A program made the position numbers and the translations under genes. The notes below the pieces were generated by a model. It ran no database searches and was not told the DNA's origin. It saw nothing but the letters and a program-made list of their open reading frames with translations. From an uncultured Rhodoferax sp. (GTDB taxonomy: Bacteria > Pseudomonadota > Gammaproteobacteria > Burkholderiales > Burkholderiaceae_C), in assembly GCA_936943465.1 (NCBI GenBank), contig CAKZJN010000418.1:1-13817 (forward strand): a stretch of DNA of 13,817 nucleotides. Direction: 5' to 3'. Of this stretch, positions 6,890 to 13,792 are shown in pieces (within the stretch, counting starts at the first letter, position 1; each line of letters opens with the position of its first letter).

Positions 6890-7803
6890 AATTCTCGGTC
6901 TTCCAGGTTAGCCGCCAGGGCGGACGCCAGATCAACGAAGACCGCATGGGCTATTGCTACACCAATGGTTCAGGCTTGTTCCTCTTGGCCGATGGCATGG
7001 GCGGGCACCCGGAAGGCGAAGTCGCCGCACAACTGGCCCTGCAAACCGTGGCGGCCATGTACCAAAAAGAGGCCAAGCCGGAGCTGCCAGATATTCGTGG
7101 TTTTTTCAGCACGGCCGTGATGGCGGCACACCGGCGCATCTTGCGTTATGCGATTGATCGTGGCCTGAGTGACACACCGCGCACGACTTTTGTGGCGGCC
7201 GTGGTGCAGGGCAATGTGGCCCATTGGGTGCATTGCGGCGACTCGCGGCTGTATTTCGTGCGCGATGGTGAGTTGTTGGCGCGTACGCGGGACCATTCCT
7301 ACCTGGAGCAGCAGCACGGTGACCCGTCGGTCACGATTCCGGCCATGGCTGAGGCGAACCGCAATGTGCTGTTTACCTGCTTAGGCTCTCCGGCCAAACC
7401 GGTGTTTGATATAGCGGGCCCGGTTCCCTTGCAGCAAGGCGACAAGATGCTGCTCTGCTCCGATGGACTGTGGGGCAGCCTAGACGACACGGACATTGTT
7501 TTTCATCTGGGCCAAAAACCGGTTTCGGTCGCGACACCGGAACTAGTCGAATTGGCGCTGGCGAAGGCTGGGGCGGGCAGTGACAATGTGACCGTCGTTG
7601 CCATGGAGTGGGAAACGCCCAACGCGTTTGAAGAAACCCGGGGCAATGTTTCGACCCACCAAATGGACGACGAAGTCTTTGCGTCGACCGTGCAGGCCGG
7701 TTTGGGCGAGGCAGACGACGGCGATCTGGACGATGCGGCCATCGAGCGCTCGATTGCCGAGATCAACGCGGCCATCCGCCGTACCGCAAGCCGCAAGTAC
7801 TGA
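6886..7803 (+). CDS. PP2C-family serine/threonine protein phosphatase
   Basis: The 305-residue PPM/PP2C phosphatase probably removes phosphate from targets of the overlapping kinase gene. Motifs in order: NEDRMG with Asp19, LADGMGGHPEGE with Asp36-Gly37, HCGDSRLYFVRDG (116-128), TRDHS (134-138), LLCSDGLWGSL with Asp193, and GSDNVTVV with Asp233. The metal-binding aspartates needed for the two-Mn2+/Mg2+ centre are complete. The catalytic domain ends near residue 242. Residues 245-305 form an acidic tail (DDEVFAST, EADDGDLDDAA) ending in basic RRTASRKY, not part of the core fold. The ATG overlaps the kinase stop by four bases. A small terminator overlaps its own stop codon. Confidence 0.94.
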   Translation: MKFSVFQVSRQGGRQINEDRMGYCYTNGSGLFLLADGMGGHPEGEVAAQLALQTVAAMYQKEAKPELPDIRGFFSTAVMAAHRRILRYAIDRGLSDTPRTTFVAAVVQGNVAHWVHCGDSRLYFVRDGELLARTRDHSYLEQQHGDPSVTIPAMAEANRNVLFTCLGSPAKPVFDIAGPVPLQQGDKMLLCSDGLWGSLDDTDIVFHLGQKPVSVATPELVELALAKAGAGSDNVTVVAMEWETPNAFEETRGNVSTHQMDDEVFASTVQAGLGEADDGDLDDAAIERSIAEINAAIRRTASRKY

Positions 7804-7825
7804 GCCCTACGGGCTTTTGATTTTT
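7803..7825 (+). terminator. Small intrinsic terminator between the PP2C gene and rph
   Basis: AGCCC (7803-7807) pairs with GGGCT (7811-7815) around a TAC loop, followed by TTTGATTTTT (7816-7825). The stem includes the last base of the PP2C stop codon. A five-pair stem with an interrupted T-run is weak to moderate, so it may reduce rather than block transcription into rph. It suggests that the kinase/phosphatase pair and rph-rdgB-hemW are at least partly separate units. Confidence 0.6.
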
Positions 7826-7841
7826 CACACAAGGCAATTTC

Positions 7842-8570
7842 ATGACCGCTTTTATTCGTACGCAAAACCGTGCGGCCAATTCCCTGCGCCCGGTGCGCAT
7901 CACCCGCGGCTATACCGTTCATGCCGAAGGCTCGGTCCTGATTGAGTTTGGCGGCACCAAGGTGCTGTGCACCGCATCCGTGGAAGAGCGCGTGCCGCCA
8001 CACAAGCGCGGCAGCGGCGAGGGCTGGGTCACCGCCGAATACGGCATGTTGCCGCGCTCCACGCACACGCGCAGCGACCGCGAAGCGGCGCGGGGCAAAC
8101 AAAGTGGCCGCACCCAGGAAATTCAGCGCCTGATCGGCCGCTCGTTGCGCGCCGTGTTTGATCTCAAGCGTCTGGGCGAACGCACGATTCAGCTCGACTG
8201 CGATGTGTTGCAGGCCGACGGCGGCACCCGCACTGCCGCCATTACCGGTGCCTTTGTGGCAGCACAAGACGCGGTCAATGGCCTGCTGTCGGCCGGCAAG
8301 ATTTCCGAGTCGCCCATCGTGGCACCGGTGGCGGCCATTTCGGTGGGCATCGTTCAGGGCACGCCGCTGCTGGACCTGGAATACGTGGAAGACCGCGATT
8401 GCGATACCGATATGAATGTCGTCATGACCGGCGCCGGGCACTTTGTGGAGGTGCAGGGAACCGCTGAAGGCGTGGCCTTTAGCCGCGCGGAGATGAATGC
8501 GTTGCTGGACTTGGCCGAGCAGGGCATTACCGAACTGATGGCCTTGCAGCAGCAGGCGCTAGCAGGCTAA
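7842..8570 (+). CDS. rph: Ribonuclease PH
   Basis: RNase PH is a phosphate-dependent 3'-to-5' exoribonuclease that trims tRNA precursors in the cytosol and works as a hexamer of dimers. The 242-residue product has normal length. Conserved blocks: NSLRPVRITRGYTVHAEGSVLI near the N-terminus, GEGWVTAEYGMLPRSTHTR (59-77), RTQEIQRLIGRSLRAV (90-105) whose Arg90 corresponds to the phosphate-binding arginine, DADGGTR-type LQADGGTRTAA (123-133), and DCDTDMNVVMTG (186-197) holding catalytic aspartates. The enzyme should be active, unlike the frameshifted copy in E. coli K-12. The ATG at 7842 has AAGG upstream. It follows the PP2C gene by 38 bases, with a weak terminator between, and precedes rdgB by eight bases. 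Confidence 0.97.
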   Translation: MTAFIRTQNRAANSLRPVRITRGYTVHAEGSVLIEFGGTKVLCTASVEERVPPHKRGSGEGWVTAEYGMLPRSTHTRSDREAARGKQSGRTQEIQRLIGRSLRAVFDLKRLGERTIQLDCDVLQADGGTRTAAITGAFVAAQDAVNGLLSAGKISESPIVAPVAAISVGIVQGTPLLDLEYVEDRDCDTDMNVVMTGAGHFVEVQGTAEGVAFSRAEMNALLDLAEQGITELMALQQQALAG

Positions 8571-8578
8571 GGCGCGCC

Positions 8579-9199
8579 ATGCGGATTGTTCTGGCATCGA
8601 ATAACAAGGGCAAACTGGTCGAGTTGCAGGCCTTGTTCGGCCCCTTGGGCTGCACGCTGGTGACGCAAAGTGAACTGGGCGTGCCCGAGGCGCCCGAACC
8701 GCATAAGACCTTTGTAGAAAACGCTTTGGCCAAAGCACGCAATGCGGCGCAGCACACCGGTCTGCCGGCGCTGGCAGACGACGCCGGACTGTGCGTCGAC
8801 GCTTTGGGCGGAGAGCCCGGCGTCGATACGGCCTACTACGCCACGCGCTTTGGTTACCCCAAGGGGGACGACAACAATGTCACCGCGCTGCTGGAGCAGA
8901 TGCGGGGCGTACCGGACCGGCGTGCTGCGCTGGTCAGCACCCTGGTGGCCGTGCGTTCTCCATACGACCCCGAGCCGCTGATTGCCTCGGGCCGCGCGGC
9001 CGGTCTGCTGACCCAGGAGCCGGTCGGCTCCAACGGGTTTGGCTTTGACCCGGTGATGTGGATTCCTGAATTCGGCCAGACCTTTGCCCAACTTCCGGTG
9101 GAAGTCAAAAACGCCAACAGCCACCGCGGCCGCGCCGCGCGGGCCATGGTGGCGCTGATGCGCGAGCGCTGGGACCTATCCGCCGACAAGGCTGCCTGA
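8579..9199 (+). CDS. rdgB: dITP/XTP pyrophosphatase (RdgB/HAM1 family)
   Basis: It hydrolyses non-canonical purine nucleoside triphosphates (ITP, dITP, XTP) to monophosphates plus pyrophosphate, keeping them out of DNA and RNA. The 206-residue product shows the family pattern SNNKGKLVEL (7-16), FVENALAKAR (45-54), LADDAGLCVDAL (66-76) with the catalytic Asp at about 68, a GSNGFGFDPVMW substrate loop, and SHRGRAARAM near the C-terminus. All key blocks are present. It begins eight bases after rph with AAGG as a ribosome-binding site, and hemW starts three bases after its stop, so translation of the three is probably coupled. The rph-rdgB-hemW order recurs in Burkholderiales. Confidence 0.97.
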   Translation: MRIVLASNNKGKLVELQALFGPLGCTLVTQSELGVPEAPEPHKTFVENALAKARNAAQHTGLPALADDAGLCVDALGGEPGVDTAYYATRFGYPKGDDNNVTALLEQMRGVPDRRAALVSTLVAVRSPYDPEPLIASGRAAGLLTQEPVGSNGFGFDPVMWIPEFGQTFAQLPVEVKNANSHRGRAARAMVALMRERWDLSADKAA

Positions 9200-9202
9200 G
9201 CC

Positions 9203-10447
9203 ATGGCGGTGGTTCCTATCCTGCCAGCGGGCGAGGGCCAAGAGAGCGCGGTCCAGCGCGACATTCAGTTTTACATGCGGCCGGGCAGTTTGCAGTTGCC
9301 TGCGCTGCCGCCCTTGAGCCTCTACATCCACCTGCCGTGGTGCCTCAAGAAGTGCCCGTATTGCGACTTCAATTCGCACGCGGTCACGGGTGACGCCTTA
9401 CCGGAGCAGCGCTACCTGAACGCCCTGATCGCCGATCTGGATGCGGCCCTGCCGCTGATCTGGGGCCGCACGGTGCACAGCATCTTCATCGGGGGTGGCA
9501 CGCCCAGCCTGTTTGCGCCGGACTCCATTGACCGACTGATTGGTGAAGTGCGGGCACGCGTGCGTCTGACGGCCGATTGTGAAATCACCATGGAAGCCAA
9601 CCCCGGCACCTTTGAGAAGGACCGCTTTCGGGCCTTTCGCCAGGCCGGCGTTACACGCCTGTCGATTGGTGTGCAGAGCTTTAACGACGACCACCTGCGC
9701 GCCCTGGGGCGTGTGCATGACAGCGCGCAGGCATTGGCGGCCGTGGAAGAAGCCGCGCAGTCGTTTGACACCTTCAACCTCGATTTGATGTATGCCCTGC
9801 CGGGTCAGACCATTGCGCAGGCGGGCGAAGATTTTGCGCGGGCGCTGGCGTTTGAGCCACCCCACATCTCGATCTACCACCTGACGATCGAGCCCAACAC
9901 CTACTTTGCCAAGTACCCACCGGCGGTGCCCGAAGACGATACGGCATATGCCATGCTCGATTTGATTACCGAGCGCACGTTGGCTGCCGGATTGCACCGT
10001 TACGAGGTTTCGGCCTATGCGCGGGACGGCCATCGTTGCTTTCACAACCTCAACTACTGGCAGTTTGGCGACTATTTGGGCTTGGGCGCGGGCGCGCACA
10101 GCAAGCTCAGTTTTGCACACCGGGTGGTGCGCCAGGTGCGCTTTCGGGACCCGGAGCGCTACATGCAACAGGCACTTGCCGGTGCAGCGCTGGCGCAGGA
10201 CGACGAAGTGGCACGCCAGGACCTGGCCTTTGAGTTCATGCTCAATGCGCTGCGCCTGCGCCACGGTTTTGGCTTGCGCGATTTCACCGAGCGAACCGGT
10301 CTGGCCACCTCTTCCATTGAAGCGGCGTTGCTTGAGGCAGAGCGCAAGGGCCTGATAGAACGGGACTTTGCCCGCGTACGACCGACCGAGCGCGGCTTCG
10401 ACTTTCTGAGTGACTTGCAGGCGCTTTTCCTGTCCAATGGCGCTTGA
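9203..10447 (+). CDS. hemW: HemW-like radical SAM heme chaperone
   Basis: The 414-residue radical SAM protein is related to coproporphyrinogen dehydrogenase HemN but belongs to the HemW group, thought to carry heme to acceptor proteins. The CxxxCxxC cluster motif is at Cys47, Cys51 and Cys54 (PWCLKKCPYCDFNSH), and GGGTPSLF follows as the SAM-binding glycine region. The HemW mark HNxxYW is at 281-286 (HNLNYW), which HemN lacks. The C-terminal HemN-type domain contains LRLRHGFGLRDF. The N-terminus is about 25 residues longer than the minimal HemW. A later in-frame ATG (9275, MRPGSLQLPALPPLS) is possible, but the extended start sits right after rdgB and agrees with my memory of relatives. It is often annotated as a coproporphyrinogen oxidase, which is probably wrong here. 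Confidence 0.94.
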   Translation: MAVVPILPAGEGQESAVQRDIQFYMRPGSLQLPALPPLSLYIHLPWCLKKCPYCDFNSHAVTGDALPEQRYLNALIADLDAALPLIWGRTVHSIFIGGGTPSLFAPDSIDRLIGEVRARVRLTADCEITMEANPGTFEKDRFRAFRQAGVTRLSIGVQSFNDDHLRALGRVHDSAQALAAVEEAAQSFDTFNLDLMYALPGQTIAQAGEDFARALAFEPPHISIYHLTIEPNTYFAKYPPAVPEDDTAYAMLDLITERTLAAGLHRYEVSAYARDGHRCFHNLNYWQFGDYLGLGAGAHSKLSFAHRVVRQVRFRDPERYMQQALAGAALAQDDEVARQDLAFEFMLNALRLRHGFGLRDFTERTGLATSSIEAALLEAERKGLIERDFARVRPTERGFDFLSDLQALFLSNGA

Positions 10448-10496
10448 GACAGCCCCGCGCGGGCGGGTCACTTTCACGGTGGAATAGGGGGCGTAC

Positions 10497-11168
10497 ATGT
10501 TCTCGATTTACGGCAAGGCAGGTCGCATGTTTAGCGGCTCCATGGAAGACCTCCGCAAAATTGGCGCTCCATCGGCCTTGGGCCGCACGCAAAAAATCCT
10601 GGGTGTGGCACGTGACGGATCCCAATCGGTCGTGTCTGGCTTTGCGCCGCCCGTGTCTGAGACCGCGCCGGACCTGGCGCACCGGGGCGCGGTGGCGGCC
10701 TATGCGCAAAACACCAAGAGCCAGGCGCCGCGCCACCCACTCACCCTGGTTCGCGACATCATGAACCCCGGCGCGTTGACCCTGCGTGACGATGCCTCGG
10801 TTGCGCAAGCCTGGAGCGTGCTGACCCAGCACCACCTGGGGCAAGCGCCAGTGGTCAATGCGCAAGGCATTCTGGTCGGGTTGTTGACCCGTGCCGAACT
10901 GATGCGCTCCGACCGGCTGCCCGGCCCGCACACGCATTCGCTGGTTTGGCAGGCCTATTTGGCACAGCCGGTGCAGGAAATTATGTGGACGCCTGTGCCC
11001 AGCGTGGCGCCCGAAACCGATATTCGCCGACTGGCCCGGGTGCTGCTCGACACCGGCTTGCCCGGTTTGCCGGTGGTGGAAGACGGCGGCGTGGTGATGG
11101 CCTTTGTGTCACGCACCGACATCCTGCGCGCCGTGGTGGCCGATCCACCGCTGGATTTGTGGACCTGA
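10497..11168 (+). CDS. Two-CBS-domain protein
   Basis: The 223-residue protein has a tandem CBS pair, a module that usually binds adenine nucleotides and regulates an attached or partner protein. CBS1 spans about residues 84-145 (LVRDIMNPGALTLRDDASVA, then GQAPVVNAQGILVGLLTRAEL). CBS2 spans about 160-220 (VQEIMWTPVPSVAPETDIRR, then GLPGLPVVEDGGVVMAFVSRTDIL). The N-terminal 80 or so residues (start MFSIYGKAGRMFSGSMEDLR) match no domain I recognise, and similar leaders occur in Comamonadaceae homologues. There is no catalytic domain. The AGGGGG upstream is a good ribosome-binding site. It lies 49 bases after hemW in the same direction and may be read from that transcript. It is tail-to-tail with the amidotransferase gene, seven bases apart. 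Its ligand and partner are unknown. Confidence 0.88.
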   Translation: MFSIYGKAGRMFSGSMEDLRKIGAPSALGRTQKILGVARDGSQSVVSGFAPPVSETAPDLAHRGAVAAYAQNTKSQAPRHPLTLVRDIMNPGALTLRDDASVAQAWSVLTQHHLGQAPVVNAQGILVGLLTRAELMRSDRLPGPHTHSLVWQAYLAQPVQEIMWTPVPSVAPETDIRRLARVLLDTGLPGLPVVEDGGVVMAFVSRTDILRAVVADPPLDLWT

Positions 11169-11178
11169 GGTCCGTTTA
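11161..11178 (+). terminator. Possible weak terminator at the CBS gene end
   Basis: GGACC (11161-11165) and GGTCC (11169-11173) form a five-pair stem whose loop is the TGA stop codon itself, followed by GTTTA. The T-run is very short. It is the only hairpin between the convergent CBS and amidotransferase genes, whose stops are seven bases apart. It has no T-run in the leftward direction. Confidence 0.25.
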
Positions 11179-11877
11179 GCGCCGCAAGCCTTGCGCCCAG
11201 CGGGTGTAAATGCGGTCGGCAATGTGCTGGCTAATGCGCAGGTTGACTTCCAACCGCTCCAGAATGGACTCAGCGGCTTGCGCTCCCGGTGAGCTACACG
11301 CGCGCATTTCTTCGGCCCCCAGTTCCAACCAACTGCGCACCTTGGCCGCATCCACCTCGCAATGAAATTGCAGGCCCAGATGCAGGCCATCCACGCAGTA
11401 CGCCTGGTTGGCGCAGTGGCTGCCCCGCAGCAATTGGATTGCCTGAGCTGGAATGCTGAACGATTCGCCATGCCACTGGAACAACTGCAGAGGCTGCTCG
11501 CCAAACCATGCGCGGGCATCCGGGTGCACCGGCTCCAGCAGACTCCAGCCGATTTCCGGGTGCTCGGCGGCTTGTACCGTGCCACCCAGTGCACGGCTCA
11601 ATAGTTGGCCACCGAGGCAATGGCCAATGACGGGAACGCGACTATGTAGCGCTTCATGCACCAGACCAAACAAGGGGGGGTAATGGGCCAGCGGGTCGTT
11701 GGCACTCATCGGGCCGCCCAGTATGCACAGGCCGGAATGCTGGCCTAAGTCCGCAGGAAGGTGGGTGCCGTCGAACATACAGAAAAGTTCAAAGGCAATG
11801 CCTTGCGCCGCCAGCCAGGTCGCAAAGTAGCTGGGCCCGTCATGCGGGTCGTGCTGGACGATGGCAACCGGCTTCAT
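11176..11877 (-). CDS. Class I glutamine amidotransferase-like protein
   Basis: The 233-residue protein has the class I (triad) glutamine amidotransferase fold, like the GMP-synthase-type GATase domain standing alone. The nucleophile is Cys87 in GHCLGGQ, preceded by the oxyanion-side ILGGPMSAND loop (52-61). His172 and Glu174 in QFHCEVD complete the triad. Stand-alone members include gamma-glutamyl hydrolases of polyamine or amino acid adducts, and proteins of unknown substrate. Nothing adjacent looks like a synthetase partner. The C-terminal 40 or so residues (ILERLEVNLRISQHIADRIY) are a helical extension common in this subgroup. It starts 23 bases after the DUF3443 gene in the same direction, so cotranscription is likely, but a link in function is not shown. 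No strong ribosome-binding site is visible. Confidence 0.88.
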   Translation of the reverse strand: MKPVAIVQHDPHDGPSYFATWLAAQGIAFELFCMFDGTHLPADLGQHSGLCILGGPMSANDPLAHYPPLFGLVHEALHSRVPVIGHCLGGQLLSRALGGTVQAAEHPEIGWSLLEPVHPDARAWFGEQPLQLFQWHGESFSIPAQAIQLLRGSHCANQAYCVDGLHLGLQFHCEVDAAKVRSWLELGAEEMRACSSPGAQAAESILERLEVNLRISQHIADRIYTRWAQGLRR

Positions 11878-11900
11878 GGGCCCGCAGTTCAGTGGGAAGT

Positions 11901-13166
11901 TTAGTTGGTGAAGGCGTAGAACGGCCCGACCCGGTTGCCCACCGTTTTGCCCTCGATGGCGGTGTAGACCGAGCGGCCGAAGAAGAAGGGCAGGCCCCAG
12001 TCAAAGGTGTTGGCGCTCAGGGCCCCGCCCAGGTTGTCGAAGGCGTAGCGGCCCCCCTGAAACAGCGTGTCCGAATTGGCAATGGTGAAGTTCACCATGA
12101 TGCTGCTGAAGTTATTCAGGCGGATGATGGCAGACAGGGGCTGTGCCGTAGTCGGGCAGAAGAAGCCGGTAGCTCCCAAGGCGCAGTTTGTGGGCAGGTC
12201 AGGGTCGTCAAAAAATAGTCCGTTCGATCCGCTATCGATAAAGCTGTCGGTGCGGTCCAGGTTGTTGTAGCGGGTGGTGAATCGCCCCATCGAATTGACC
12301 GTGACCACATGGGCCGAACCCAGTGCGTTGTTATTGCTCTGGGCGGTATCGATGCCGAAAATGAGATAACCCAATGCACTGCTGGTGCCGGAATCGGGCA
12401 GCGCCGGAAGCTGCACGATTACCCCGTTGTTGTCGGTGTCAAACAAGGCCACCGGGTTTTGCACCTGCTGGTTTGCCGGAAGACTGATTTCGCCACAGGT
12501 TTGCAGAGGGTAGGTGCCCGCGCAGTTGAAATAGGTCTGGCCGTCATTGACAAATAGACCGGTGCCAAGAATGCCGTTGGCACTCAGGACATTCTGGTTG
12601 ACTTGAGCCGTCGCAGTCGGTGGGATCATCAGGTCGCCGCCACAGGAACTTTCCAGTGCGCTAGGAAAGTTGGTGTTGATTAGCTGAACGGGCACGTTGG
12701 CGGCACGCTTGGAGCCAATCACGATGTCGGCTTTCTTGACCGCGCCCCAGGCCTTGGCGTTCAGGAACTGCGCACACTCATAAATGCCGGTGTTGCTGCC
12801 CACTTGGTGGGGCGGCAGGGCCAGGGCAGGTGCGGCATTCAAGTCGTTGGCAAACAAGCGCAGACCGGTGGAGCCGGTGTCTAGCAGTACGTTGTCAATC
12901 GTCTTGCAACTGGTAGTGCCCGGAATACACACGGTGACCGAGACATAGGGAATGTTCACGTTGCTGGCTGGCCCTCGTTTTACGGTGACGACGGCCACAT
13001 TGGAATCCAACTGCGTTGCAACACTGACCGGGAAACCTACGGGGGTTGTCGAGCTTTCAGAGCTACTACCCCCGCCACAAGCCGACAAAGTCAGCAGCAG
13101 GATGGATGCCACCAGATACATCGCTGGTCGGAGCGCACTTTGAATCCAGCGTTGAAGGCTGTGCAT
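11901..13166 (-). CDS. DUF3443 lipoprotein with pepsin-like aspartic protease motifs
   Basis: I recognise this 421-residue protein as DUF3443. The first 30 residues are a lipoprotein signal ending in the lipobox TLSAC, with Cys30 as the lipid anchor and a Gly/Ser-rich linker after it. The mature part shows landmarks of a two-lobed pepsin-type fold in the right order: VLLDTGSTGLRLF (93-105, Asp96), NGILGTGLF (197-205) like pepsin's DGILGLG, GYLIFGID (266-273) like the LxFGGxD strand, SFIDSGSNGLFF (308-319, Asp311), and a C-terminal WGLPFFFGRSVYTAI...VGNRVGPFYAF block (390-419) like pepsin's ILGDVFLRxYYTVFD...NxVGFA. Cysteines at 80, 87, 131, 175, 215, 224, 328 and 337 fit an exported, disulfide-bonded protein. 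Protease activity is inferred; a flap tyrosine cannot be placed. AGGCGG precedes the ATG, nine bases after the DUF2844 stop. Confidence 0.85.
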   Translation of the reverse strand: MHSLQRWIQSALRPAMYLVASILLLTLSACGGGSSSESSTTPVGFPVSVATQLDSNVAVVTVKRGPASNVNIPYVSVTVCIPGTTSCKTIDNVLLDTGSTGLRLFANDLNAAPALALPPHQVGSNTGIYECAQFLNAKAWGAVKKADIVIGSKRAANVPVQLINTNFPSALESSCGGDLMIPPTATAQVNQNVLSANGILGTGLFVNDGQTYFNCAGTYPLQTCGEISLPANQQVQNPVALFDTDNNGVIVQLPALPDSGTSSALGYLIFGIDTAQSNNNALGSAHVVTVNSMGRFTTRYNNLDRTDSFIDSGSNGLFFDDPDLPTNCALGATGFFCPTTAQPLSAIIRLNNFSSIMVNFTIANSDTLFQGGRYAFDNLGGALSANTFDWGLPFFFGRSVYTAIEGKTVGNRVGPFYAFTN

Positions 13167-13175
13167 AGCGACCGC

Positions 13176-13700
13176 CTACCGAATTTCGCTGGCGTTCAGG
13201 GCGGCTGGAAGCCGGGCGGGGAGGTAGGCACGGCCACTGAAGGCACGCATCATGCCGCCTGAATCCATCACCAGGTCGTTGGTCTTCAGATGGACGCCAC
13301 GCCGTTGTGCACGTACCGCGTCCTGGTAGGCGCCAAACTGGTTGGCCAACAGCCGCTGGAAGTCGGGCAAGACCGGGCCCTCCCAGGCCACCGCAAAGAC
13401 CGTATCGGTGCTGGTATCCAGGTACTGGCGCACGGTGACGCCGTTGGGCAGGGTGAGTGTGTGGAGGCTGGTACCTGGCAGCGTGCTAGTGGAGTGAGTA
13501 GCCTGCCAGGCTTGTTGGTCGCTGGCGATGGAGGCCAGGTTCCCCCCCAGCGCCGCCCAAGTTGGACCTGCCAGAAGCAAAAGGCCACCGAGCAAGGCCG
13601 AGCGCCAAATGGCGGGCCGCCATAAAGGCAGTTTGGCACGGCACGGCGTGCCCTTGGGTTCCACACTGCGCCGTGTGGTCGCTTGCGCGGGTGTCTGCAT
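13176..13700 (-). CDS. Exported DUF2844 protein
   Basis: The 174-residue protein of unknown function matches my memory of the DUF2844 family: mature start ALGGN, then LPNGVTVRQYLD, VFAVAWEGPVLPDFQRLL, and a C-terminal DLVMDSGGMMRAFSGRAYLPARLPAAL. A hydrophobic stretch (about residues 34-46) followed by TWA/A (cleavage near 49-50) is a type I signal peptide. There are about 33 residues before this stretch, rich in Arg/Lys, which is long. A GTG at codon 13 (base 13664) could be the true start. The ATG at 13700 has no ribosome-binding site. A run of seven G lies at codons 51-53 region (plus strand 13542-13548), just after the signal. It precedes the DUF3443 gene by nine bases, so the two are probably co-translated and exported together. 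Confidence 0.8.
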   Translation of the reverse strand: MQTPAQATTRRSVEPKGTPCRAKLPLWRPAIWRSALLGGLLLLAGPTWAALGGNLASIASDQQAWQATHSTSTLPGTSLHTLTLPNGVTVRQYLDTSTDTVFAVAWEGPVLPDFQRLLANQFGAYQDAVRAQRRGVHLKTNDLVMDSGGMMRAFSGRAYLPARLPAALNASEIR

Positions 13701-13710
13701 GAGACGGAAA

Positions 13711-13752
13711 ATTTATAGAGTTAGAAGATTCGGAAATCCCCCCTATTTTCCG
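13711..13752 (-). promoter_or_regulatory. Candidate promoter and operator of the DUF2844-DUF3443 unit
   Basis: On the minus strand TATAAA (13716-13711), preceded by C, is a good -10 candidate. No TTGACA-like element occurs at 16-18 bases spacing; instead the inverted repeat CGGAAA (13731-13736) / TTTCCG (13747-13752) sits over the -35 area. This fits a promoter that needs an activator, or is blocked by a repressor. The transcript would start within a few bases of the ATG at 13700. Confidence 0.35.
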
Positions 13753-13792
13753 AAACTTTAGTAGGGCCATTTGCCCTGTGTGCGCTAAAAAG

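Noticed and set aside
7503..8441. Minus-strand open frame of 312 codons across the PP2C/rph junction
   Set aside because: It overlaps two well-supported genes and crosses their intergenic terminator. Its composition (many Ala, His, Arg, Gln) is that of an antisense shadow.
10452..10464. GC-rich palindrome after hemW as a terminator
   Set aside because: The stem would be four pairs and is followed by GGGTCACTTT with no proper T-run.
9398..10498. Long open frame (366 codons) on the minus strand opposite hemW
   Set aside because: The plus strand encodes HemW with all radical SAM motifs. The antisense product has no recognisable domain and is expected from GC-rich codon use.
11674..11680. Seven-base homopolymers in the amidotransferase gene and in the DUF2844 gene (near 13542) as phase-variation tracts
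   Set aside because: Seven bases is short for slippage switching in GC-rich genomes, and both frames are intact. Only strain comparison could show length variation.
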